Positions 13,982 through 22,662 of a DNA stretch of 22,662 nt are shown here, piece by piece. Below the pieces are notes generated by a model. The model searched no databases. It saw nothing but the letters and a program-made list of their open reading frames with translations, and was not told the DNA's origin. The translations under genes and the position numbers were made by a program. This DNA is from Bacteroidales bacterium UBA5762 (GTDB lineage: Bacteria > Bacteroidota > Bacteroidia > Bacteroidales > TTA-H9), in the NCBI GenBank assembly GCA_002418865.1, contig DIEY01000101.1:1-22662 (forward strand), given 5' to 3'. The first letter of the stretch is position 1, and each line of letters opens with the position of its first letter.

Positions 13982-14090
13982 AAAAAATTGTTAAAACCAA
14001 GACATACGATTCTGAGAATGACATAAATGAAATGAGGTATGAAAAAAGTAAAAGTAGTAGTTAGAGTTGGATGACTAACTTTTTATATCG

Positions 14091-16400
14091 ATGAATAAGT
14101 TGACTTTAAAAACACTCACAGTTGTTTTCTTGTTATTATTGAGTCAATCTGTGGTTTATTCTCAAAAGGTTGCAGTTGTGTTAAGTGGAGGAGGAGCAAA
14201 AGGGGCCTGTCATGTGGGATTACTAAAGGCGTTGGAAGAAAACGACATTCCTATAGATTATATAGCTGGAACAAGTATGGGAGCCATTGTAGCTGGTTTA
14301 TATGCAGCAGGCTATTCACCTGAAGAAATGGAAGCCCTCATGACTTCTGAAGAATTCAAGGGATGGGCAAAAGGGGTTATCGATCCAGAATATGTATATT
14401 ATTACAAGAAAGATCCCAATGATCCTTCATGGATTTCGGTGCCTATAGAAATAAGTCCTAAAAAATTCAAACCCAAACTGCCTACTAATTTGGTTTTACC
14501 TTATGAAATGGATTTTCAATTTATAAGGATTTTTGCTGATGCTGGTGCTGCAGCTAATTATAATTTTGACAGTCTCTTTGTACCTTTTCGATGTGTTGCT
14601 GCCGATATTACGGCAAATCAGCCCTACATTGCACGTAAAGGCAATCTCGAAAATGCCATTCGCGCTTCCATGACCTTTCCATTATATTTTAAACCCATCA
14701 CAATAGATGGTCATTTGATGTTCGATGGAGGAATATTCAATAATTTTCCAGTAGACGTTGTGTTGGAGGATTTTCAACCCGATTACGTCATAGGTTCAAA
14801 GGCTGCGGGTGATTATTCCATCCCCAATCCTGATGATATTGTTTCTCAAATCGAAGGTCTCGTCATGAATAAAGTGCCTTATCAAATTCCTGAAGGAGTG
14901 AAAGGTATAATGGTGGCGCCTCAGCTTATCAAGGTTGAGGTGAATGATTTCAGTCAGGCCAAATCTTTTATCGACAGTGGGTATGTAGCAACCACGGTTT
15001 TAATGGACAGCATTAAGAAAAATGTCAGTCGGCGAGAAAGCAAAGAAGAGAGGAGGATGAAACGAGAAGCCTTCAATAACAGGAAACCTGATATGTTTAT
15101 CGATCAGGTTATTGTAACCGGTGTCAAACCTGCTCAGGCCGATTATATACGCAAGCTCATCGTTCATCATCCTAAGCAGCGCCTATTTTCAGAAATGAAA
15201 GAAGATTATTATCGTTTAATAACAGATAACAGATTTCGAAGTGTATTGCCTCGATTGAAATTTAATCCCCAAAGTGGTTATTATGACCTGACCCTCGAGG
15301 TGGAAAGAGCTACACCTCTCGAACTACAGTTTGGTGGAATAATTACTTCCTCTCCCAATACCGAAGGATATTTACAAGGAACTTATTATCTCCTGGATCT
15401 CCTGGGCGAAAATGCTTTGAATATCTCACTAAATGGCTATTTTGGACGTTTTTATCTGGGGGGCCGCATAGGGGCTCGTTTCGATTTCCCTTTCCAAAAT
15501 CCTTATTTCCTCGAAATGGATATGGTTTCGTATCGTTACCATTATTTCTCAAGTGGCTTGATTTTTTTAGACGACGTTTTATCATCCAATCTATCACGTT
15601 ATGATGATAATATCACTGGTATAATTGGTTGGCCAATTACTAACAAGGGTGTTTTTAAAATCAATGGAGTGACAGGAGATTGGGAAACACATTATTATCA
15701 TACAAACACGGTAAAAAGAACCGATGTTCAAGATAAGACACTATTTAGATATTTTAAATTGGGAGCCGAGCTCGATTTCAATACTTTAAATCAAAGGCAA
15801 TATGCTACAGCTGGTTCAAGATTAAATGCCCGCCTCAATTTTGGTAGTGGAACTGAATATCATACCCCTGGAACTACTTCCTTCTCAAAACAAAAGGCCG
15901 AATTCTATCACTCGTTTATGGATTTACAATTTACTTACGATAATTATTTCGCAAAATCAGGCCCATTCACCTTTGGCATGCTCTCAGAATGTGTAATTAC
16001 TAACTTGCCTCGATTCCGTAATTATTCATCCACAATGATTCTTATGCCACAATTCAGCCCTTTCCCAGATGCCAAGGTTCGTTTTCTCGAAAATCTGCGC
16101 AGCCAATCTTACCTAGCCGGTGGATTGAAAATTTTATATTCATTCAGCAATGCCATTCATATGCGAGTGGAAGGATATTATTTTCAGCAATTCAGAAAAA
16201 TTTTTCAAAACGAAAAACAGGGAGCTTATTTTGGTCCCTGGTTAAGTCACCATGGCTTTACTATGACTTCGGCTTTAGTAGCTCATACTTTTTTGGGCCC
16301 CCTAAGCTTGAATCTGAATTATTTTGGTGGAGAAACTAGTCCGTGGAGTTTTACGGTAAACTTCGGTTATTACTTTTTTCATAAGGAAGGATTGAACTGA
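14091..16400 (+). CDS. Patatin-like phospholipase with POTRA domain and outer-membrane beta-barrel (PlpD-type)
   Basis: This 769-aa protein has a signal peptide (residues 1-24). A patatin domain follows (about 25-300), with oxyanion loop 'GGGAKG' (33-38), nucleophile Ser62 in 'GTSMG', and catalytic Asp212 in 'FDGG', so the Ser-Asp dyad is intact. A POTRA-like unit spans about 335-406 ('DQVIVTGVKPAQADYIRKLI...DLTLEVE'). An Omp85-like barrel with many aromatic alternating strands fills 407-769. This is the architecture of PlpD and FplA, type Vd-like outer-membrane lipases that expose or release a phospholipase A. The barrel ends in 'NFGYYFFHKEGLN', so the usual terminal aromatic residue is followed by a short tail. 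The gene stands alone, with a long leader and a small hairpin just after its stop codon. The substrate lipids and any processing are unknown. Confidence 0.92.
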   Translation: MNKLTLKTLTVVFLLLLSQSVVYSQKVAVVLSGGGAKGACHVGLLKALEENDIPIDYIAGTSMGAIVAGLYAAGYSPEEMEALMTSEEFKGWAKGVIDPEYVYYYKKDPNDPSWISVPIEISPKKFKPKLPTNLVLPYEMDFQFIRIFADAGAAANYNFDSLFVPFRCVAADITANQPYIARKGNLENAIRASMTFPLYFKPITIDGHLMFDGGIFNNFPVDVVLEDFQPDYVIGSKAAGDYSIPNPDDIVSQIEGLVMNKVPYQIPEGVKGIMVAPQLIKVEVNDFSQAKSFIDSGYVATTVLMDSIKKNVSRRESKEERRMKREAFNNRKPDMFIDQVIVTGVKPAQADYIRKLIVHHPKQRLFSEMKEDYYRLITDNRFRSVLPRLKFNPQSGYYDLTLEVERATPLELQFGGIITSSPNTEGYLQGTYYLLDLLGENALNISLNGYFGRFYLGGRIGARFDFPFQNPYFLEMDMVSYRYHYFSSGLIFLDDVLSSNLSRYDDNITGIIGWPITNKGVFKINGVTGDWETHYYHTNTVKRTDVQDKTLFRYFKLGAELDFNTLNQRQYATAGSRLNARLNFGSGTEYHTPGTTSFSKQKAEFYHSFMDLQFTYDNYFAKSGPFTFGMLSECVITNLPRFRNYSSTMILMPQFSPFPDAKVRFLENLRSQSYLAGGLKILYSFSNAIHMRVEGYYFQQFRKIFQNEKQGAYFGPWLSHHGFTMTSALVAHTFLGPLSLNLNYFGGETSPWSFTVNFGYYFFHKEGLN

Positions 16401-16401
16401 G

Positions 16402-16419
16402 GATGATGACTACATCATC
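16402..16419 (+). terminator. Possible weak terminator hairpin after the patatin-family gene
   Basis: GATGATG and CATCATC form a perfect 7-bp stem with a 4-nt loop (ACTA), beginning two nt after the stop codon. The following sequence is only mildly T-rich (AATTTATCTC), so efficiency is doubtful. Confidence 0.35.
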
Positions 16420-16609
16420 AATTTATCTCAACCTATCCTTAAAAAATGGTTGGGTAAAATTTCACATTTGAATAAAAAGTTTTAATTTTACTCGTTGTGC
16501 TTGCCATGGCCTAAAAGATACCGAATTATACCATCATTTGGGCTTCCTCTATATTGAATCTTTTATTTCTCAATGAGTTCGAAGTTTAATTTAAAATTGT
16601 AAAATACCT

Positions 16610-17527
16610 ATGAATGCTAATGATTTGGAAGATTTCTTAAACTCTCTGGAACATATGTACTTTAAGGATATAGATGAACTGCATAAGTATGCTGCCAAAT
16701 ATATTGAACAAACCAAAGATGCTCCACTACCTGATTTCGAGGGTTATTCACCCAACGAAATGACTTTTCTTTTCTATAATCCGTATGATGATAAATCTCC
16801 TATGAAATTGCAAAAACTCGATGAATCGGATTATAAAAGAATTCCAATATTTAATCTGATAAAATACCTCGCAAATCGAATTGTTGCCGATGGAGAAATA
16901 AAACTAACGCAAAATGGAAATTTGCCCAAAAAAATTGTAAGCGAATTATACAGCCAAGGTTTTATCGAAGATTATTTTATCGAAAATGGATTATCGAAAC
17001 CTTATTATGAAGAAAAAATTGAAGGTATTCATCTTACCAGAATAATATTACAACTTTCTGGAATGACAAAAAAAAGAAATAATAAAATAAGCCTCACCCT
17101 GAAAGGGAATCGACTTTTATCGAATAATGATGAACTGTTGAAATTGATTTTCAAAACTTTTACTCAAAAATTCAACTGGGGATATTTCGATTTATATGAA
17201 ACAGAGGCTGGCCAGATGGGATTCGCCTTTTCTTTGTTCTTGGTCTCGAAATATGGAGATACAAAACGACTCGATAAGTTTTATGCGAAAAAATATTTCA
17301 ATGCATTCCCAAAGTTTTTGGATTCTTCTGAGTTCAATGATGTTCTTTCAGAAGAGAAACTTGAACGATGTTATTCAATTAGAACATTCGACAGATTCAT
17401 GGATTATTTTGGGTTGATCCAAATTGATGCCGATGATAAAATAATTCCAAGTGAAAAATTTATTACCAAAACTGATCTGTTAGATAAATTCATTCATTTT
17501 GAACCCCATCAATCTATACCTGAATGA
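16610..17527 (+). CDS. Unrecognised 305-aa soluble protein
   Basis: The protein is acidic, helix-rich and has no signal peptide, membrane segment or cysteine cluster. Two stretches look conserved: 'LPDFEGYSPNEMTFLFYNP' with 'KLDESDYKRIPIFNLIKYLA' (about 38-91), and 'LTRIILQLSGMTKKRNNKISLTLKGNRLL' (about 142-170), which reads like a winged-helix or DNA-binding-like unit. It is followed by 'FNWGYFDLYETEAGQMGFAFSLFLVSKYG'. Comparable proteins occur in other Bacteroidota as hypothetical proteins, sometimes annotated with a SEC-C metal-binding tail, which is missing here; this is recollection, not a search result. No function is assigned. It lies 46 nt upstream of the GH27 gene in the same direction, so co-transcription is possible. 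Confidence 0.75.
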   Translation: MNANDLEDFLNSLEHMYFKDIDELHKYAAKYIEQTKDAPLPDFEGYSPNEMTFLFYNPYDDKSPMKLQKLDESDYKRIPIFNLIKYLANRIVADGEIKLTQNGNLPKKIVSELYSQGFIEDYFIENGLSKPYYEEKIEGIHLTRIILQLSGMTKKRNNKISLTLKGNRLLSNNDELLKLIFKTFTQKFNWGYFDLYETEAGQMGFAFSLFLVSKYGDTKRLDKFYAKKYFNAFPKFLDSSEFNDVLSEEKLERCYSIRTFDRFMDYFGLIQIDADDKIIPSEKFITKTDLLDKFIHFEPHQSIPE

Positions 17528-17573
17528 TCGCTTTTGAACAATCAATTGTACTAAAAATACAATCCCTAAAATT

Positions 17574-19847
17574 ATGAAACGTTTTATTTTTCTGCTTTTT
17601 GCAGTATTTCCTATAATCGGTCTGCAAGCACAGGACAATCAGGTTTTGATGATCGACAAAGGATGGAAATTTATTTCAGGAGATCATCCCGAAGTTTTTT
17701 CTCCTGAATATGATGATGCCCACATGAAATCCATCGAGGTAAACAAAATTTGGGAAGAACAAGGTTATGACCCGCTGGATGGATTTTGTTGGTATCGCTT
17801 GCATGTGGTTATCCCTTCCGAATTAAAAACTAATGCCAGCCTTAAGGATAGTTTGTTGATTTATTTGGGCAAAATCAATAATTATGATCAAACTTTTTTA
17901 AATGGACATTTAATCGGGGTGAATGGCTTTAAATCCGCTGATAACCAGAGAGATGATCTTTCTTTCATCACAGCTCCCATCAATTATTGGGACCGCCCAA
18001 GAGCTTATAAACTATCTCTGAATGATTCCTTAATCCGATGGGATAGAGAAAACATTATTGCCGTGAGGGTGTACGACGAAGGCGGCCAAGGTGGCATGTA
18101 CACAGGCGATCAATTGATTCGTCCGACGCGTTTATCCGATTACGTTTCTCTCGAATGTAACCTCTCTCCGTTTCGTTTTAATGAAAATACACTATCAAAA
18201 CAAATTAGAATAAGAAATGTGTCTTCTGAATATTTTGTTAAAGGACGCTTAGAGATTATTGCTATTCATAAGCTTACAGGCCATGAAATGTTTCAGCAGT
18301 CAATCAAGATAAAGCTTAACCCGGGTGAAGTGTTTGACTATCCTATAGAGCTACCTCAATTGGATCATTCTCAATTAGTAACTTATCGTTTCTTCGTAAA
18401 AGGAGATAGATTTGTCAAAGTCTATCATGATGAAACTCCTTATATCTTGACGCCTCCGGTAAAAGATAGTCCTCAGATAAACGGTCCTTATATCACGAGT
18501 GCCCGGCCGCATCATCCTTTTTTATTTTCTATCCCAGCTACTGGCAAAAAACCATTGAAATTCGAAGCAGAAGGCTTGCCAGATGGTCTTGTTTTGGAGC
18601 AATCTTCCGGTATTATTTCAGGAAAGGTTGATAAACCTGGTGAATATCATGTAAATATTAAAGTAAGCAATGCCTTAGGATCGGATATTCGAGAGCTAAT
18701 GATAAAAATTGGGTCAGACATCTGCCTAACACCTCCTATGGGATGGAATAGTTGGAATTGTTGGGGCCTGGCAATCGATCAAGAAAAGATTGAAGCCGCT
18801 GCCAATGCTTTTGTAAATGAAGGTTTACGTGATCATGGCTGGACTTATATAAACATTGATGATGGCTGGAATATGCATAAAGATGCTGAACCCAAGCGTG
18901 ATAGCTTGGGGAGAATTCTTCCTAATGAAAAATTTCCCGATATGAAGGCTTTGGGCGATGCAATTCATTCTTTAGGCTTGAAAATGGGGATTTACAGTTC
19001 GCCAGGGTCTTATACCTGCGGGCAATACACGGGAAGTTACCAGTTCGAACAAAAAGATGCCCACAGTTATGCCTCATGGGGAGTGGATTATTTGAAATAT
19101 GACTGGTGTTCATACGATCAGATTGCACGCGATACTTCATTGGCCGAACGCAAAAAACCTTATTTAGTAATGAAAGAAGCACTGAATCAGGTGAATAGAG
19201 ATATTGTTTACAGTTTATGCCAGTATGGCATGAGCAAGGTATGGCGCTGGGGAGCCGAAGTGGGAGGTAATTTATGGCGTACAACTGGTGATATTACCGA
19301 CACATGGGAAAGCTTGAAAGAAATTGGATTTTTTCAGATCGAGAATCAACCTTTTGCAAGACCTGGACATTGGAATGATCCGGACATGCTTGTAGTGGGA
19401 TGGGTAGGATGGGGACCAAATCTTCATCCCACAAAGCTTACTCCCGACGAGCAGTACACTCATATCTCACTGTGGTGCCTTCTTTCAGCTCCATTATTAT
19501 TGGGCTGCGACCTGCAACAGCTCGATCCTTTCACCTTGAATCTGCTCACTATCGACGAGGTACTGGCTATCGACCAGGATGTTTTGGGCTATCAAGCTAA
19601 ACAAACCCTCGTGGAAGGAGACATTCAGGTTTGGGTTAAAAAACTGGCAGATGGCACATCCGCCATAGGAATTTTCAATCTGGGTGATACAACACAAGGC
19701 TACCATTTTGATTTTGCCAAGGCAGGCCTGCCCAGCCATTTACATCTTCGTAATGTTTGGAAAAATGAAAATCTGGGATCATTTGTCAAAGGAATGGGTT
19801 TGAAGATACCTTCGCATGGTGTAGTTCTCTTGCGCCAAATTCTATGA
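17574..19847 (+). CDS. Secreted multidomain GH27 glycoside hydrolase (alpha-galactosidase-type)
   Basis: GH27 enzymes remove terminal alpha-galactose, alpha-N-acetylgalactosamine or beta-L-arabinopyranose with retention. This 757-aa protein has a signal peptide (1-20), a GH2-like jelly-roll sugar-binding domain (about 25-190, with 'FCWYRLHVVIP'), a linker beta domain (195-295), a putative-Ig domain of the He_PIG type (about 300-378, 'GLPDGLVLEQSSGIISG'), the catalytic barrel (383-680) and a C-terminal beta domain. 'PPMGWNSWNCWG' (387-398) opens the barrel. The nucleophile is Asp510 in 'YLKYDWC' and the acid/base is Asp573 in 'WRTTGDI'. The specificity loop reads 'CQYG' (549-552) where human alpha-galactosidase has 'CEWP', so the exact sugar is uncertain. 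It is probably periplasmic. There are no SusCD genes nearby, and a strong terminator follows. Confidence 0.93.
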   Translation: MKRFIFLLFAVFPIIGLQAQDNQVLMIDKGWKFISGDHPEVFSPEYDDAHMKSIEVNKIWEEQGYDPLDGFCWYRLHVVIPSELKTNASLKDSLLIYLGKINNYDQTFLNGHLIGVNGFKSADNQRDDLSFITAPINYWDRPRAYKLSLNDSLIRWDRENIIAVRVYDEGGQGGMYTGDQLIRPTRLSDYVSLECNLSPFRFNENTLSKQIRIRNVSSEYFVKGRLEIIAIHKLTGHEMFQQSIKIKLNPGEVFDYPIELPQLDHSQLVTYRFFVKGDRFVKVYHDETPYILTPPVKDSPQINGPYITSARPHHPFLFSIPATGKKPLKFEAEGLPDGLVLEQSSGIISGKVDKPGEYHVNIKVSNALGSDIRELMIKIGSDICLTPPMGWNSWNCWGLAIDQEKIEAAANAFVNEGLRDHGWTYINIDDGWNMHKDAEPKRDSLGRILPNEKFPDMKALGDAIHSLGLKMGIYSSPGSYTCGQYTGSYQFEQKDAHSYASWGVDYLKYDWCSYDQIARDTSLAERKKPYLVMKEALNQVNRDIVYSLCQYGMSKVWRWGAEVGGNLWRTTGDITDTWESLKEIGFFQIENQPFARPGHWNDPDMLVVGWVGWGPNLHPTKLTPDEQYTHISLWCLLSAPLLLGCDLQQLDPFTLNLLTIDEVLAIDQDVLGYQAKQTLVEGDIQVWVKKLADGTSAIGIFNLGDTTQGYHFDFAKAGLPSHLHLRNVWKNENLGSFVKGMGLKIPSHGVVLLRQIL

Positions 19848-19856
19848 TAAGGTCAT

Positions 19857-19893
19857 CCCATCTTATTGGTGGGCTTCTTTGTGTTGTTTTTTT
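19857..19893 (+). terminator. Intrinsic terminator of the GH27 gene
   Basis: CCCATC pairs with GGTGGG (one G-T wobble) around a TTATT loop, and the stem is followed by a T-rich tract ending in seven T residues at 19887-19893. It starts 10 nt after the GH27 stop codon, in the short spacer before the convergent batE gene. Confidence 0.65.
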
Positions 19894-19924
19894 AACGTTT
19901 GATTTTAAGAACTCGGGAATATAA

Positions 19925-20701
19925 TTAGTATTCCTTCAGGGTTGTGGCGGGAAGCCATCCTACATTGCCATTGGCAATTTTAATCTTCACCCATTTGTCT
20001 AATTTATCCTGTATCTCAACTTTAGTTCCTTCGTGTAAAACAAACAAATCAACGCTAGCTTCATCGGGCGAACTTTTCACTACAACGGCAGGCTCGAAGA
20101 TAATACCATTACGTTTCTCGGTTTGACGACTTTGGTCTTTCCATGCAAAAGCAAAACTAAATGAGGCTAAGACAAGGAATACCACTGCTGCCCATAAACC
20201 AATTTTTCTGTAGGTCACCCTTCTGCTCAGCAGAAAAATTCCCAAAGCCGATAAAAATAGCCCGAAAAAAATAAGACTGAATAATGCCCAGGTATCACCC
20301 GGGAAAAGACGGTAAAATGATTTCCACCATCTCTGAAAAAAAAGTTCTGGAACTACATCTATCTTATCGGTAATACGGCTATTAGCAATTTTAAGATTAA
20401 AGAGAATATCTTCATCGCTCGGGCTTAGCATTAAGGCCTTTTCATAATTGTAAATAGCTGGCGCCAATTCATTCAGTTTAAAATAAGCATTCCCTAAATT
20501 ATAGTATATCTCAGCCGATTCAAGACCCATGGATAAAACTTTCTCATAATAAACAACCGCATCAGAATAAAATCCTTTTGTATAAGCCGAAGTGGCTGAG
20601 TCAAGCAGGGCATGTGGATTGTCATTACCTCTTAAGACTTGAGCCTGAAAAACAAATCCAATCAAAATAATCGATAATAAGTATTTAAAATATGTTTTCA
20701 T
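19925..20701 (-). CDS. batE: BatE-like TPR/SH3 membrane protein
   Basis: This 258-aa protein has the BatE layout: a signal peptide or N-terminal anchor (1-21), tetratricopeptide repeats (about 29-108, including 'AEIYYNLGNAYFKLNELAPAI'), two membrane helices (137-158 and 167-187), and a C-terminal SH3-like domain (about 199-257, ending 'NGNVGWLPATTL'). Bat genes are known from Bacteroides fragilis, where the operon was linked to aerotolerance; the molecular role is not settled, and the set probably works as an envelope complex with MoxR-type ATPase partners. It lies 31 nt after batD in the same direction, is last in the operon, and converges on the GH27 gene. Confidence 0.88.
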   Translation of the reverse strand: MKTYFKYLLSIILIGFVFQAQVLRGNDNPHALLDSATSAYTKGFYSDAVVYYEKVLSMGLESAEIYYNLGNAYFKLNELAPAIYNYEKALMLSPSDEDILFNLKIANSRITDKIDVVPELFFQRWWKSFYRLFPGDTWALFSLIFFGLFLSALGIFLLSRRVTYRKIGLWAAVVFLVLASFSFAFAWKDQSRQTEKRNGIIFEPAVVVKSSPDEASVDLFVLHEGTKVEIQDKLDKWVKIKIANGNVGWLPATTLKEY

Positions 20702-20732
20702 AGACTTGAACTTGCGTTTTGGATTCGAAATT

Positions 20733-22607
20733 TTATTTTAATTCTTGTTCAATGCGTGAAATAGTGGAAAGAGCCTCCTTGTAAACCTGTTCCATGTTTT
20801 CTGATTTGTTTCCGGGAGCAAAACGGGCGAATTCGCAATTATTGAGGGTATCAATGAAGGCTTTTATAGTTTGAGGATTTACATTTTTCTTTAGAAGTTT
20901 ATTTTCTACATTTTCCATCGAAAGTTCTGCCAGAGGAATATTGAATTTGTCGGAGATATAACCCCATAAAGCGGCCGAAATCTCGTTATAAAATTGAGCT
21001 TCCTGTTGATTTTTGAGATATGCATGAGCCGTTTTTAATCGTTTGGTTGCTACGCTAGTAGCTTTGCGCAGCCGCATCAATCCGACATCCCCTCTGCGCT
21101 TTTGCATGGTTTTTATCCCAAATGTGAATAGTCCAAATAAAACAATCAACCCAATCAGTATTCCATAATAGAGTTTGGAAGCGAAGAAAGTTACCCCAAT
21201 GGGGCGCAGATGATAAGGAGGCAATTTAATATACCGAATGTCGGTTCCAATATATTTTATATCTTGCTGATTTACTCCACTATAGGTGATTCCCCCTGGC
21301 TGATCAGCTCCTTTGAGCACTTCTATAGTAAATTCAGGCGAGGTTTCGGTATAATATCTACCGGTAGAAGGATTAAAATAACTGAAGGTGAAAGGTTTGA
21401 TAATATATTTTCCGGGCGTTCGGGGTATGATAAGGTATTCGAATGTTTTGGTACCCGAAATCCCCGAAGAAGAAGTAGAAATATTGGAATTGACCTTAGG
21501 ATCATAAGTGTCGAATTCGGTAGGGAAGGAGATATTGGGAGCCTCTACCATATCGAGATTGCCGCTGCCGCTAATAGTAACTTTAAGATTGAGCGCTTCG
21601 TTAGTTTTTAACTGGTTTCTATCAATCTGAGCCGAAAACTTGAAGTTTCCTACGGCTGATCCAAAATCAACCGGCCTTCCAGCCGTGGGCAAAGGCTTTG
21701 CGTTGATGGTAACGGCATTGCTATAGACTTTCTTATTGATGCGTTCATAACCCGTGTTGAAAAAAGCATCATTAAAAAACTGATCGAAGAAAGGATCTCC
21801 TGTCGAAAACCTTTTGCGCTGTTTGATAAGGGTAGCAGTAGCCTCCATTTCGAGAGGAGGAATTTTAAAAGTTCCAGATTTTAAAGGGAACAGAGCGCTT
21901 TTCTTGATTTCTGCCGTTACATATTCCTGTCCGTTGATAATTTCGGTAGATTGCTGCAATTGATCGCTTTTAATCAAGTCTTGAGACCAAAATCCAGGAA
22001 AGGTTCCTAAATTGTTGATGCGAATATTGGCCAAAGGAACTTTTGTATAGAGTTTATAAGTGATGATGATTTGTTCGCCAACATAAGGATTGGATTTATT
22101 CACATAAGCCTTTACGAAGATGTCGTCCTGAGAAAGGTCGTCGGCGCTTTGTATGGGTTCGGTAGGCGTAGCAGGCGTTGAACGAGGTTTAGTTGAACTT
22201 TTGGGTGTACTTGAAGTGGCAGATTTTTCAACCGTAATGCGTAATGCATTCGAATAATAGGTTTTTCCATCCACTACTATGCTTGCAGGCTTGATATCGA
22301 AAGTCCCGGCTTCTGAAGCATGAATAAGATAAGTATAGATTTGTTCGTTCGATTGGCTCATCTTGCCATTGATGAACTGAAAACTCGAGCTCTGTGATAC
22401 ATTGGGACCCGAAACTACATCAAAACCCTTAAAATCAGGTCCTTTGAACTTATCGCCTTTAGCATTAACCCTGTAAGTAATTTGAAAAGTCTCTCCCTGG
22501 CTTACTGTTGAAGGAGCCGAAGCCGTAAATTCAATATCCTGACCTTTGAGTGATATAACTGGAATAATGAAGATCAGTGTGTATACCAGGAATCTTATTC
22601 TTTTCAT
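20733..22607 (-). CDS. batD: BatD family envelope protein
   Basis: This 624-aa protein has a signal peptide (1-22) and a large periplasmic part of repeated beta-sandwich units ('SAPSTVSQGETFQITYRVNA' near the start; 'SAQIDRNQLKTNEALNLKVTISGSGNL' at about 325-351; 'RTPGKYIIKPFTFSYFNP' at 396-413). A Ser/Thr/Pro-rich linker spans 128-160, one membrane helix lies at about 478-499, and a cytoplasmic helical tail follows. This is the standard BatD (oxygen-tolerance) architecture. BatD is membrane-anchored and accompanies the VWA proteins BatA and BatB and the TPR proteins BatC and BatE. The upstream genes are expected beyond 22662. The start is the only ATG before a clear signal peptide, and 'AAATAAAG' a few nt upstream may serve as a weak ribosome-binding region. 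Confidence 0.93.
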   Translation of the reverse strand: MKRIRFLVYTLIFIIPVISLKGQDIEFTASAPSTVSQGETFQITYRVNAKGDKFKGPDFKGFDVVSGPNVSQSSSFQFINGKMSQSNEQIYTYLIHASEAGTFDIKPASIVVDGKTYYSNALRITVEKSATSSTPKSSTKPRSTPATPTEPIQSADDLSQDDIFVKAYVNKSNPYVGEQIIITYKLYTKVPLANIRINNLGTFPGFWSQDLIKSDQLQQSTEIINGQEYVTAEIKKSALFPLKSGTFKIPPLEMEATATLIKQRKRFSTGDPFFDQFFNDAFFNTGYERINKKVYSNAVTINAKPLPTAGRPVDFGSAVGNFKFSAQIDRNQLKTNEALNLKVTISGSGNLDMVEAPNISFPTEFDTYDPKVNSNISTSSSGISGTKTFEYLIIPRTPGKYIIKPFTFSYFNPSTGRYYTETSPEFTIEVLKGADQPGGITYSGVNQQDIKYIGTDIRYIKLPPYHLRPIGVTFFASKLYYGILIGLIVLFGLFTFGIKTMQKRRGDVGLMRLRKATSVATKRLKTAHAYLKNQQEAQFYNEISAALWGYISDKFNIPLAELSMENVENKLLKKNVNPQTIKAFIDTLNNCEFARFAPGNKSENMEQVYKEALSTISRIEQELK

Positions 22608-22662
22608 CTTTATTTTTTGTCTTTCTATAATTTTTTGAAATTCATCTTACACTAAATATAAC

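Larger units (their letters stand above)
13755..14090. other. 336-nt intergenic region with promoter and leader of the patatin gene
   Basis: No ORF or RNA gene is visible. The region contains a -7 box (13908-13916) followed by a bulged hairpin (13950-13981) and then about 110 AT-rich nt before the start codon at 14091. No clear T-tracted terminator was found after the lyase gene stop. The leader predicted from the -7 box would be about 170 nt, long for this window. Confidence 0.45.

Noticed and set aside
17574..19847. Polysaccharide utilisation locus around the GH27 gene.
   Set aside because: No SusC, SusD, sensor-regulator or other glycosidase gene is present within the window.
19848..19924. 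Bidirectional terminator serving both GH27 and batE.
   Set aside because: The hairpin has a T-tract only on the plus strand. On the minus strand the stem is preceded rather than followed by the useful run.

Overview
The window looks like a piece of a Bacteroidota chromosome, most likely an anaerobic or facultatively anaerobic member of the Bacteroidales or a neighbouring order. The evidence is the batD-batE pair, the patatin-POTRA-barrel protein, AT-rich DNA, weak Shine-Dalgarno signals and several boxes fitting the Bacteroidota -7 consensus TAnnTTTG. No rRNA, tRNA, CRISPR array, transposase or phage gene was seen.

Layout. 1-1187 (+): two unrecognised genes, one soluble and possibly cut by the window edge, one with four membrane segments; they look like accessory genes. 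1321-2016 (-): aat, leucyl/phenylalanyl-tRNA-protein transferase. 2260-5501 (-): a tightly overlapping operon in the order TerC-type membrane protein, class-III aminotransferase, low-specificity threonine aldolase. It shares a 93-nt divergent promoter region with a short-chain dehydrogenase (5595-6404, +), which is followed by a small unrecognised gene.

6972-11991 (-): the most interesting region, a five-gene operon for a heterodisulfide-reductase-like (Hdr-like) electron-transfer complex. Transcription order is HdrC-like, HdrB-like, HdrA-like (short form), a second small HdrC-like protein, and a fusion of a five-helix HdrE/NarI/DsrM-type membrane domain to an HdrD/DsrK-type iron-sulfur domain. 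The C-B-A-C-B order resembles the sulfur-oxidising sHdr operon, but the last subunit is membrane-anchored and no lipoate-binding protein gene is visible. I infer a menaquinone-linked thiol/disulfide or flavin-based redox complex; its substrate cannot be read from the sequence. A 581-nt gene-free stretch separates it from a divergent methionine gamma-lyase-like gene (12573-13754, +), which may supply a thiol metabolite.

14091-19847 (+): a patatin-like phospholipase with a POTRA domain and outer-membrane barrel, an unrecognised 305-aa protein, and a secreted multidomain GH27 alpha-galactosidase-type enzyme that ends at a good intrinsic terminator. 19925-22607 (-): batE and batD, the distal end of a bat (aerotolerance-type) operon whose earlier genes would lie beyond the right edge.
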